From assembly GCF_011030405.1 (NCBI RefSeq), contig NZ_JAAJTJ010000007.1, positions 62,001 to 126,000 on the forward strand: a DNA stretch of 64,000 nt, given 5' to 3'. Origin of the DNA: Parapedobacter sp. SGR-10. Lineage in GTDB: Bacteria; Bacteroidota; Bacteroidia; Sphingobacteriales; Sphingobacteriaceae. Numbering within the stretch: position 1 is the stretch's first letter; every line of letters starts with the position of its first letter. Below the pieces are notes generated by a model that had not been told where the DNA came from, did no database searches, and was given only the letters and a program-made list of their open reading frames with translations. Shown piece by piece: positions 51,901-58,741 of this stretch. Made by a program: the position numbers and the translations under genes.

Positions 51901-52448
51901 TGACGTATAACGAAGATAGGGCATGGATTGCAGGCAGCAACATACCGAATCTGATCTCTGGCCTGTCACTGTTTGCCGATTACAAGGGCTTTGATTTTTC
52001 GGTCATGTTGCAGGGAGCGGCCAACCTATCGTATGCACTTAGCGGATACTATCCGGATATAGGATATGATAATACAGAGTTTACCACACCCTTCTTTCAG
52101 GAAGGTAATGCACCACGTTATTTGGTCGAGAATATGTGGACTCCCGATAATCCCAATGCAAAATATCCAAGGCTTTCGGATATTAAGGTGCAGAATAATA
52201 AATGGGCTTCGACCATGTGGATTGTAAATGGTGATTATCTGCGTCTCAAAACAGCTCAGATAGGCTATACGATTCCGAAGAATATCGTCAAAAAATTGGG
52301 AATGGAAAGCTTGAGACTGAATGTCTCAGGAGGCAATCTCTTTACATGGACAGAATTCAAATATCTGGATCCCGAAGCACCTGACGTGTCCAACGGTTTT
52401 TACCCACAACAGCGAGTGTATTCATTTGGTATAGATGTGAAATTCTAA
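48975..52448 (+). CDS. SusC-like TonB-dependent transporter with STN domain (SusC3, PUL C)
   Basis: 1157 residues. The export signal has its core at about 22-40 (MKLTLILIAFLSLNVHASA), preceded by a charged leader. An STN domain (about 45-115, VLLEIKSKTGYDFLFNNN) is followed by a carboxypeptidase-regulatory-like domain (LRGRIRSNTGEVLADVTIRNL), a TonB-box-like LDEVVVVGYG, a plug with TVLKDASAAAVYGLQAAAG and a barrel ending in YSFGIDVKF. The STN domain matches the sigma/FecR genes upstream. It transports glycan pieces together with SusD3, encoded 11 bases downstream. It is less similar to SusC1/SusC4 than these are to each other. Confidence 0.96.
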   Translation: MYKKTDEIYRLHRRFLWKICVMMKLTLILIAFLSLNVHASALAQRLSLQARQKPIKDVLLEIKSKTGYDFLFNNNILTGARPVTVDLKNASLREVLDACLEGQPLDYEIEESTVLIKRKPAVQTVQMEVKQNRSLRGRIRSNTGEVLADVTIRNLTSGYTTASNSDGWFEVPNVNINDQLSFSRIGYTAYRLTVINYNEQNIVLSTEDQDLDEVVVVGYGTQRRESVTGSVAQISSKEIMQSPVGNITNMITGKLPGLISRQGGGEPGSDQSTMRIRGNSSFAPVVDDVNPNTPVIIVDGVRRSMTQLDPEEVETITVLKDASAAAVYGLQAAAGVILVTTKKGKSQKPSVRFNHSSQLSENTMFPEFLNGPEYAYWYNKARMINGKEPLFSNADIRKMVEGDPEGKWGNTNWVNELFKTGKTSHSGVSVEGRNDKISYYFYGGYFKQDGNVKNIDFDRYNLRSNIEVTATENLKVQIGVGGRKSQKNAPTFSTEKNTWNNVFQQAMRAHPYLPKEYDGYPTGNRTNGPLVSPISALEQSGFRKNYTDNFQSNLRLDLAMPFVTEGLSSFVMGSYDYNGAFAKSFQTPYQLAQGIVGPTGINYQIVDSSIGSLAKLAENMSRSGFLTLQAALNYNKSFGQHNVAGLVLYEQFRTLSNKFSVSTQGLDFEELPELGFASELIAGPGGFNGGSSIVPSAGFVGRLNYDFASKYLLELSGRYDASYKFAKDRRWALFPAVSLGWRMSNEDFFHEALPFVNDLKLRGSVGKLGNDTGVRNYTFLSTMAMLTREGDPNIKEPAVVIGNTPQNAYVTSALSNPDLSWETVNIYNVGLEASLWNNKLGFEIDAFYKVTDNILENQGGTFAPSMGGYFPSVVNTGKTDSRGFEVGVNHQHRIGALNYGARFTLSYYKNRYLSIRESANTPDHLKRNGRALDEKHGLIALGIFQTDEEAQNWPSIFGGNQAGDIKYMDVNGDGKLTYNEDRAWIAGSNIPNLISGLSLFADYKGFDFSVMLQGAANLSYALSGYYPDIGYDNTEFTTPFFQEGNAPRYLVENMWTPDNPNAKYPRLSDIKVQNNKWASTMWIVNGDYLRLKTAQIGYTIPKNIVKKLGMESLRLNVSGGNLFTWTEFKYLDPEAPDVSNGFYPQQRVYSFGIDVKF

Positions 52449-52459
52449 ATTTTAGTATT

Positions 52460-54091
52460 ATGAAACGAATTCTTTATATATTTTTCATCATCCCATTTGT
52501 GACGGGTTGTGGTGATTTTTTGGATCCGGATCCGACGGATCGTTTGAGTGATAAATTATTTTGGGTCAAGGAGAGCTCTACGGATCTGTACCTCAATTCT
52601 TTGTACACCTATATTCCTTCTTATGGCAATTTTGGAACAGCACAGTTCAACGACGGTTTGTTGACAGAGGGTATGACGGGTATGTTGAAATATGGTTCTT
52701 ATTCTGCAGGTGGAGGCAATGCCAATAGGATCGTATTGGATCCCTATTTCGTGACGGCAGATCAATCACAGGGTCTTGTGATCTGGACGAAATCCTATGA
52801 ACGTATTCGCCGGGTCAATGAATTCATCAGCAGTATGAAAAAGTATGCCACCTATGCAGATGATATAAAAAATCGTTATGAGGCACAAGCTCGGTTTTTG
52901 AGGGCATTTTTGTACTATCAACTATTGCTACGTACCAATACAGTGGTCTTGTACGATGATCTCCCTACATCCAATAATAAACCGTTGAGTTCAGAAGCGG
53001 AGTGTTGGGATTTTGTCGAGAACGACTTAAATTTTGCGGCGCAGCACCTGCCCGTAAAATGGAGTGCAGATCAAAATGGACGTATTACCAAGGGAGCTGC
53101 TTTTGCGTTGAAATCACGTGCCATGTTAGTGGCCAAACGTTGGGAAAAAGCACGGAACGCCGCAAAGGAAGTGATCAATCTGACCGATAATGGTGCAAAG
53201 GTTTATGATCTGAATCCATCCTATAAAGATGCGTTTAGATCCTATTTTAACGGTAATCCCGAATCTATCCTCGAATTCAGGTATCAATTGCCGGCACCAA
53301 CCCATACGTTTGACCGGAAGTTTGCACCGGCAGGAGATTGGGCAAATAATGGTGGAGCTGCTTGTCCTACACAAGAGATGGTGGAAGAATACGAATTGGC
53401 TATAGGTGGTAAGGCCGATTGGTCAGCTTGGCGAGGTCGAACGACCGAAACACCACCTTACGATCAACTGGAACCTCGTTTTCATGCATCTATCTTGTAC
53501 AATGGCGCAAGCTGGAAAGGAAGACAGATCGAAAGTTTTGTAGATGGAAGGGACGGTTTTATGGAATACGGATTTCAGCCCAATACGTTTGGCAAGACCA
53601 CGACAGGATATTACTTACGCAAATATCTCAATGAAGGGATCGCGGATATATCGACGACTTACAGTGATCAGCCATGGATAGAGATCAGACTAGCCGAAGT
53701 GTATCTTAATCTTGCAGAAGCCTGTTATCGTATCGGTGAGACCGGTGATGCCAATGATGCTATAGAAAAGATCCGGGGACGTGTCAATCTGCCCTATTCG
53801 GACAAGACGGGCGATGACCTGTTTGAAGCGATCCGCCATGAACGAAAAGTGGAACTGGCCTTTGAGGGATTCCATTATTGGGACCTCCGCAGATGGCGGG
53901 TGGCGCATGAGGAATTGCACAACGTGCGTTTCCATGGCCTCAAAATCACAAAATCGGGTACTATACTCACCTACGAATATGTGGACGTAGACAAGGCAGA
54001 TCGTAAATTCCTTGAAAGATTTTACAATTTTCCGATTCCTGTCGCTGAAATCGCAAATAATACATCCTTAAGTCAAATAAATCTATGGTAA
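52460..54091 (+). CDS. SusD/RagB-like surface glycan-binding lipoprotein (SusD3, PUL C)
   Basis: 543 residues. The signal MKRILYIFFIIPFVTGC gives Cys 17, followed by GDFLDPDPTDRLS. SusD helices are visible in NRYEAQARFLRAFLYYQLLLRTNTVVLYDD, GRITKGAAFALKSRAMLVAKRWEKARNAAKEV, IEIRLAEVYLNLAEACYRIGE and the terminal AIRHERKVELAFEGFHYWDLRRW. It partners SusC3. Its stop codon overlaps the in-frame region of the next gene (ATG 54085), although the more likely start of that gene is just after it. Confidence 0.95.
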   Translation: MKRILYIFFIIPFVTGCGDFLDPDPTDRLSDKLFWVKESSTDLYLNSLYTYIPSYGNFGTAQFNDGLLTEGMTGMLKYGSYSAGGGNANRIVLDPYFVTADQSQGLVIWTKSYERIRRVNEFISSMKKYATYADDIKNRYEAQARFLRAFLYYQLLLRTNTVVLYDDLPTSNNKPLSSEAECWDFVENDLNFAAQHLPVKWSADQNGRITKGAAFALKSRAMLVAKRWEKARNAAKEVINLTDNGAKVYDLNPSYKDAFRSYFNGNPESILEFRYQLPAPTHTFDRKFAPAGDWANNGGAACPTQEMVEEYELAIGGKADWSAWRGRTTETPPYDQLEPRFHASILYNGASWKGRQIESFVDGRDGFMEYGFQPNTFGKTTTGYYLRKYLNEGIADISTTYSDQPWIEIRLAEVYLNLAEACYRIGETGDANDAIEKIRGRVNLPYSDKTGDDLFEAIRHERKVELAFEGFHYWDLRRWRVAHEELHNVRFHGLKITKSGTILTYEYVDVDKADRKFLERFYNFPIPVAEIANNTSLSQINLW

Positions 54092-54093
54092 CG

Positions 54094-54483
54094 ATGAATA
54101 AATACAATATAGTTTTCCTCCTCGTAGCGACCTTATTATTTGCTTGCGAGAAACCCGAAGAGAATATTTCTGCACCGCGCTTTGGCCTGACCAATATTTA
54201 TGCACAGTTTGCAGATGAGTCCATTTCTACGGAACAGTTTACGACATCTCAGGAAGCACCTTTCGGAGAGGTCATTCGAATACAGTTTCCGAAGTATTAT
54301 CCACGCAACACCTTAAATCCGATTGACATCACACGGATGCGTATGACGGCTACTTTGCCCGTGAATGTCAAGATAGAACCTAAACTAAATGTGATGGATT
54401 TGACAAAACCCAATACTATTGAAGTGATCAATAGTAATGGGACAGTTGATAAACATGTTATTATAGGGGAGATTGTGGAGTGA
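54094..54483 (+). CDS. Small lipoprotein consisting of one DUF5018-like surface domain
   Basis: About 129 residues from ATG 54094 (ATG 54085 adds three residues and overlaps SusD3). The signal MNKYNIVFLLVATLLFAC is followed by a single beta-domain. Its segment FPKYYPRNTLNPIDITRMRMTA and the later LNVMDLTKPNTIEVINSNG line up with FPYYFPEESNDQIDVSKVKL and PDLVDLRNPFVIQIENADG in the GH5-like protein encoded next. It is therefore a stand-alone copy of that protein's N-terminal domain. A surface glycan-binding role is likely from its place behind SusD. It could also be a truncated remnant of a longer protein, as the reading frame ends abruptly before a palindromic repeat. Confidence 0.7.
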   Translation: MNKYNIVFLLVATLLFACEKPEENISAPRFGLTNIYAQFADESISTEQFTTSQEAPFGEVIRIQFPKYYPRNTLNPIDITRMRMTATLPVNVKIEPKLNVMDLTKPNTIEVINSNGTVDKHVIIGEIVE

Positions 54484-54520
54484 GTTGAGGGTACCCGAAA
54501 GGCCAGATAAAACCGCCTAA

Positions 54521-54606
54521 TTTGTCATCCTGAACGTAGTGAAGGATCTAAATGCTTGATTGATTGTAACGTTTATAGATTCCTCCTATCGTCGGAATGA
54601 CAAAAA
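54521..54606. repeat. Palindromic intergenic repeat with GTCATCC ends
   Basis: The element begins TTTGTCATCCTGAACGTAG and ends with the near-complement TCGGAATGACAAA; inner arms GGATCTA / TAGATTCC also pair, so the whole 86 bases can fold into one long imperfect hairpin. Sequences of this kind (TGTCATCCTGAACG... ) are, to my knowledge, common REP/MITE-like repeats in Bacteroidota chromosomes. It separates the small lipoprotein gene from the GH5-like gene. Confidence 0.7.
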
Positions 54607-54675
54607 GAGGATAATACCTGCTTTTGGGACAGTCCCATAAGAAAACTTTCCAGAAAAAACTAAAAAAGTAAAGTA

Positions 54676-56346
54676 ATGAAACAAAAAACAAAATATTTGT
54701 TAACGATAGTGGTACTGTTGTTAACGGGCTTTGTCTCTTGCAAAGAAGACAAAGGTATTACAAATTACTATCATAGGGTAAACCCGGTCATCGGTCTGAC
54801 GGCTACATTGGATGGTTCCAGCAAAGAATTTTATCCGACCGAAGCCAGTCTCAAATCGAACGATATTCTTGTTGATTTTCCGTATTATTTTCCGGAAGAA
54901 TCAAACGATCAGATTGATGTTTCGAAAGTAAAACTAGACATCGAATTTAATGAAGAGATCACGGTGCTGTCTCCGATCCCGGATCTTGTCGATTTGCGCA
55001 ACCCTTTTGTCATCCAAATCGAAAATGCAGATGGTAAGAAAGAAGATGTCAAGATCATAGCCGATGTAAAGAAAAGCAACCGGGCACAGATATTGAGTTT
55101 TTCGCTTCCCTCGGTGGGTTTGAATGGAACTATTGTCGAATCCATAGGAATGATCGGTATAGATCGGGGAAACCATGATCTGTCCAATGTGGTACCTCAG
55201 ATTACCATTTCGGGGGGAGCGACTATTTCTCCCGATCCGAATATTGCCCAAAATTTTAATAATAGGCTAACCTACACGGTCACTGCGCAGGATGGCACAC
55301 AAAGGATTTACTCTATTGAGGATCTCGCCGGTATTAATAATTTTGAAATATCCAAAGGAGTAAATGTCGCTTCGTGGTTATCTACACCCAAGTACGATGG
55401 TGCGCAACGTGTTGCTTTTTTTACGGAAGAGGATGTGGAGTTGCTTGCTGCCCAAGGATTTGATCATATCCGGCTGTGTATAGATGAAGTATACCTGTGG
55501 GATGAATCTGGTCAAAAGATCCGGCCGTATGCCTTTGACCTGTTGCACGATGCTATTGGCTGGTGTATCAAGCATAATATGCGGGTACTGGTCGATATGC
55601 ACATCACGAGAAACCATAGGTTTACCAATACGGAAAATACTTTATTTACCAATCCGGCTGAACCGGCCAAATTTGTGAAATTGTGGGAAGATCTCTCAGA
55701 TGAATTGAAGCATTATCCAAATGCTCTGGTGGCTTATGAACTGCTTAACGAGCCTGTGTCTGGCAATGCTGCAAATTGGAACAATGTGGCAGCTTTGGCC
55801 ATCAATGCTATCCGGGCAAGGGAACCCGATCGGACGATTGTCGTGGGGGTATGTACGACAAATGGTTCAGTGAGATACGCCGAATTGAATTTGCCATCTA
55901 ACCATCAGATTTTGCTCACTTATCACTTTTATGGGCCTTTTCTGCTCACAGCCTATGGCTTACAATCTACTACCGGAGGACGTACGGATATCCCCATCCA
56001 ATATCCGGGACAGCTCGTGCCCAATGAATGGATTAGTCAGTTGCCTGCAAACTGGCAGTCCACCGGAGCAAGGCACTACGACAGGGATGTGTTGGAGACC
56101 AGTTTATTGTCCGGTATAAATATGGCAAAGAGGTTGAATGCACCTGTCTTTGTCGGTGAATTTGGGACTTTGAATACTGTTCCGGAGCCAAGCAGGGCCA
56201 ACTGGTATAGGGATGTAGTCTATATATTGGATAAGCATAACGTGCCTTATACCTCTTTCGATTACAAAGGAGCTGGATACAGCGTGGTTAATGAGAATCG
56301 TACCTTACGTTATCCTCATATCATAGATATTTTGACCGGAAAGTAG
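54676..56346 (+). CDS. GH5-like glycoside hydrolase with N-terminal surface-binding Ig-like domains, lipoprotein
   Basis: 556 residues. The signal YLLTIVVLLLTGFVSC anchors it (Cys about 22). The N-terminal 210 residues form two beta domains, the first homologous to the small lipoprotein encoded upstream. The catalytic TIM barrel (about 225-556) starts FEISKGVNVASWL and contains VELLAAQGFDHIRLCIDEVYLWD, NMRVLVDMH, VAYELLNEPVSG with acid/base Glu359, LLTYHFYGP, and VFVGEFGTLN with nucleophile Glu495. These are the motifs of GH5 endo-beta-glycanases (cellulase, mannanase, xyloglucanase and related). Both glutamates are present. It is the only obvious enzyme of PUL C and probably makes the surface cuts whose products SusC3/SusD3 import. 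Confidence 0.9.
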   Translation: MKQKTKYLLTIVVLLLTGFVSCKEDKGITNYYHRVNPVIGLTATLDGSSKEFYPTEASLKSNDILVDFPYYFPEESNDQIDVSKVKLDIEFNEEITVLSPIPDLVDLRNPFVIQIENADGKKEDVKIIADVKKSNRAQILSFSLPSVGLNGTIVESIGMIGIDRGNHDLSNVVPQITISGGATISPDPNIAQNFNNRLTYTVTAQDGTQRIYSIEDLAGINNFEISKGVNVASWLSTPKYDGAQRVAFFTEEDVELLAAQGFDHIRLCIDEVYLWDESGQKIRPYAFDLLHDAIGWCIKHNMRVLVDMHITRNHRFTNTENTLFTNPAEPAKFVKLWEDLSDELKHYPNALVAYELLNEPVSGNAANWNNVAALAINAIRAREPDRTIVVGVCTTNGSVRYAELNLPSNHQILLTYHFYGPFLLTAYGLQSTTGGRTDIPIQYPGQLVPNEWISQLPANWQSTGARHYDRDVLETSLLSGINMAKRLNAPVFVGEFGTLNTVPEPSRANWYRDVVYILDKHNVPYTSFDYKGAGYSVVNENRTLRYPHIIDILTGK

Positions 56347-56372
56347 TATTTTATCGATACCTCATCGTTATT

Positions 56373-56403
56373 GTCCGTAGAGTTCCGTAAGGTCTCTACG
56401 GAC
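56373..56403 (+). terminator. Hairpin terminator after PUL C
   Basis: A perfect 10-bp stem GTCCGTAGAG / CTCTACGGAC (56373-56382 and 56394-56403) with an 11-base loop lies 26 bases behind the GH5 stop, followed by a TTTAT stretch. The right arm and loop share GTAAGGTC and TCTCTACGGAC with the element at 45541, so it seems to belong to the same repeat family. Confidence 0.6.
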
Positions 56404-56549
56404 TTTATCCATTTTGACTTTTGAACATAGTAAGGTGGCCGTCAGGCTGCCTTTTTTCATTACTCCCATCTCTGGTAGTAGTCGGAGAGGCTTCGTGGCA
56501 AAGTTGTTTTCACTTCGGATCAGATATTGGGTGTTTTCACCTATTCCTA

Positions 56550-56580
56550 TTGTGAATCTACTTTGTAATACTTACTTTTG
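56550..56580 (+). promoter_or_regulatory. Predicted promoter of the PUL D sigma gene
   Basis: TTG (56550-56552), a 20-base spacer and TACTTTTG (56573-56580) fit the Bacteroidota vegetative promoter consensus. It is 43 bases before the sigma ATG, giving a short untranslated leader. This suggests constitutive transcription of the signalling pair from the housekeeping sigma factor. Confidence 0.55.
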
Positions 56581-56623
56581 AGTAGTATTGGACTAACCGT
56601 AGGCAATTATAGATTTTTCTTAG

Positions 56624-57172
56624 ATGAAAAACATCCTCACCGAAATGCATGTAAAAGCCCTTTTTGAGCAATATTATATTGCTCTGGTAGAGTTTTCGTG
56701 GCATATCGTAAAATGTCGGGACACAGCATCGGACATTGTACAGGACACCTTTGTCAAGGTTCTGGAAAGATTGGAAGAGTTGCCGTCACAAGAAAAAGCC
56801 CTAAAAAGTTATTTATATTCTTCTGTTCGGAACATTTCCCTCAATCATATCCGACATCAGAAGATTGCTGACGGCTATCAGAAGTCCAACGAATGGAACG
56901 AAATGGATGAAACCTATATCCTTGATGCAATGATCTATGCGGAGACGGTCAATAATTTGCATAAGGCTATCAAAACCTTACCAAAATCCTGCCAAGAGGT
57001 TTGCAAACTGACCTATCTGGAAGGTAAGTCCAACAGTGAGGCTGCTGAATTGTGCGGCGTCTCCATCAATACCATAAAAACACAGAAAAGACGCTCCGTC
57101 GAACTACTCCGTCATCGGCTTGCTCCGATTTTCCATTCTTTAAAAGCATTTGTTTTATTCTTTTTCGGGTAG
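56624..57172 (+). CDS. ECF RNA polymerase sigma factor (FecI-like), PUL D
   Basis: 182 residues. Region 2 carries LFEQYYIALVEFSWHIVKCRDTASDIVQDTFVKVLERLEE, followed by LKSYLYSSVRNISLNHIR. Region 4 has LPKSCQEVCKLTYLEGKSNSEAAELCGVSINTIKTQKRRSVELL with its helix-turn-helix. The protein is of the same general type as the PUL C sigma but clearly different in sequence, so cross-talk is not expected from the sequence. The FecR gene follows after 152 bases. The end, SLKAFVLFFFG, is unusually hydrophobic for a sigma factor, as is the LLLVFLNNM end of the other one. Confidence 0.93.
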   Translation: MKNILTEMHVKALFEQYYIALVEFSWHIVKCRDTASDIVQDTFVKVLERLEELPSQEKALKSYLYSSVRNISLNHIRHQKIADGYQKSNEWNEMDETYILDAMIYAETVNNLHKAIKTLPKSCQEVCKLTYLEGKSNSEAAELCGVSINTIKTQKRRSVELLRHRLAPIFHSLKAFVLFFFG

Positions 57173-57324
57173 AGGCACAATGTATTGTGTCGCTATGAAA
57201 CAAGGGTGTGAAAAGGACGAAAAAAATATTTTTTTCAGCCTTTTCACCCTTTTCCTTTTCACAAGTGTCTCATTAGGGAAGCAAGGGCAAAGAAGGTTGA
57301 TCGCAAAGTTATATCTCAGAAACT

Positions 57325-58485
57325 ATGATACCAAAAGACGAACACTATATAAGAGCAGCGGAACTTGTCGCACGATATCTAGAGGGGGATATTTCGGATG
57401 AGGAGCTCCGGGAGCTGATGGATACAGTCGAAAGATATCCATCATTGCGCTCGTGGGTGGAAAGCAAAGATATTTCTTTGGAGAAAATAAGGGAACGCCT
57501 TACTGAATATCAATCTTTTGATCTAGAAAAAGAGTGGCAGTCTGTTTTGGCTAGACGTGATACTATCCGAACACCGATGTACAAGAAGTGGTGGGCAATA
57601 GCTGCATCCATCATAGCGGTATGTCTGGTAGGTGGAGCTTTGTTGTTAAACAATAAAGAGTCTACAAATAAAATTGCCGATACTTCATCACCGCAGATCG
57701 AAATCGTTCCGGGCCGGGAAATAGCAACCTTAACACTTTCTGATGGTTCGACCGTCCAGTTGGGAGAAGCTGGAAGGAATATGGTAGTGGATGGAAATAC
57801 CACATTGGATGTCACGGGTGATATGTTGGATTACCGACAGGCCAAAGATGCAGAAGCACATATTCACAAACTCCGCGTTCCGTTGGGCGGTACCTATCAT
57901 ATACAGTTGGCAGACGGTACCAAAGTTTGGTTGAATGCAGACTCTGAACTGGAATTTCCGGCGTCCTTTGTCGGCAACGAAAGACCTGTAAAGGTACGGG
58001 GGGAAGCCTATTTTGAAATTGCCAAGGATCCATCCAGACCGTTTAAGGTAGAGGTAGGAGATACGGAAGTAGAGGCTTTGGGTACAGCATTCAATATCAA
58101 TACACACTTGTATCAAGGAAAAATTAAAACTATACTGACAGAAGGAAAGATCAAGGTAAGTACCAATGGGGAGTATAAGGTCATCGAACACGGTTATGAA
58201 ACGATCAGTGGCCAAGGAAATATTACTATAGGGAAAGCTGATCTAGAGGAAGCCTTGGCTTGGAAAGATGGTTATTTCTATTTTAATAGCAAAAGTCTGA
58301 AAGAAGTGCTGGAAGATGTTGCCCGTTGGTACAAAGTGGATGTAGACATACGTCCTGTACTTTCAGACAAGCGATATGTCGGGGGTATCAAAAAAAGTGA
58401 ATCAATCGCTGCGGTATGCTCAGTATTGAGTGACCTGACTTCCTACAATATTGCTTTGGAAAATAAAAAGTTGGTGGTGAGGTAA
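57325..58485 (+). CDS. FecR-family anti-sigma factor, PUL D
   Basis: 386 residues. The cytoplasmic sigma-binding part (about 1-86) includes AAELVARYLEGDISDEELRELMD. One membrane helix is at about 89-108 (WWAIAASIIAVCLVGGALLL). The periplasmic FecR domain has LRVPLGGTYHIQLADGTKVWLNADSELEFP, AYFEIAKDPSRPFKVEVGDTEVEALGTAFNINTH. The C-terminal part contains AWKDGYFYFNSKSLKEVLEDVARWYKVDVDI and ends YNIALENKKLVVR, the usual SusC-interaction region. It is paired with the preceding sigma gene and the STN-type SusC4 that follows after a hairpin-containing gap. Confidence 0.94.
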   Translation: MIPKDEHYIRAAELVARYLEGDISDEELRELMDTVERYPSLRSWVESKDISLEKIRERLTEYQSFDLEKEWQSVLARRDTIRTPMYKKWWAIAASIIAVCLVGGALLLNNKESTNKIADTSSPQIEIVPGREIATLTLSDGSTVQLGEAGRNMVVDGNTTLDVTGDMLDYRQAKDAEAHIHKLRVPLGGTYHIQLADGTKVWLNADSELEFPASFVGNERPVKVRGEAYFEIAKDPSRPFKVEVGDTEVEALGTAFNINTHLYQGKIKTILTEGKIKVSTNGEYKVIEHGYETISGQGNITIGKADLEEALAWKDGYFYFNSKSLKEVLEDVARWYKVDVDIRPVLSDKRYVGGIKKSESIAAVCSVLSDLTSYNIALENKKLVVR

Positions 58486-58647
58486 CATTTATCGGGAGAC
58501 GTTTGTGTCCAAGCTCAAAAGTAATAACTGGCCTATGCCTAAGCTGTGTACCTTAGGGATAAAATAAAAAGTATTAAACAATAAAAAACCAATAAAATTA
58601 TGAGAAAAATGGAAAAACGAGAATGAAGAGAAGATAAAAGGGTGGAA

Positions 58648-58673
58648 ACTGGGAGTACGGCCATACTCCCAGT
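58648..58673 (+). terminator. Hairpin between FecR and SusC4
   Basis: A perfect 10-bp stem ACTGGGAGTA / TACTCCCAGT with loop CGGCCA lies in the 256-base gap between the PUL D FecR and SusC4 genes and is followed by AAAAAG rather than a T run. It may separate the signalling transcript from the SusC operon or protect the 5' end of the SusC4 mRNA. The rest of this gap is A-rich and shows no gene. Confidence 0.55.
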
Positions 58674-58741
58674 AAAAAGACCAAGAATATAAACTAACTG
58701 TGTTAATTAATTTACGTATAAATCTTAATCTATACAAAGAT

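Noticed and set aside
57150..57401. Small plus-strand open frame between the PUL D sigma and FecR genes
   Set aside because: It overlaps both genes in another frame, has no recognisable signal or domain, and has poor start context.
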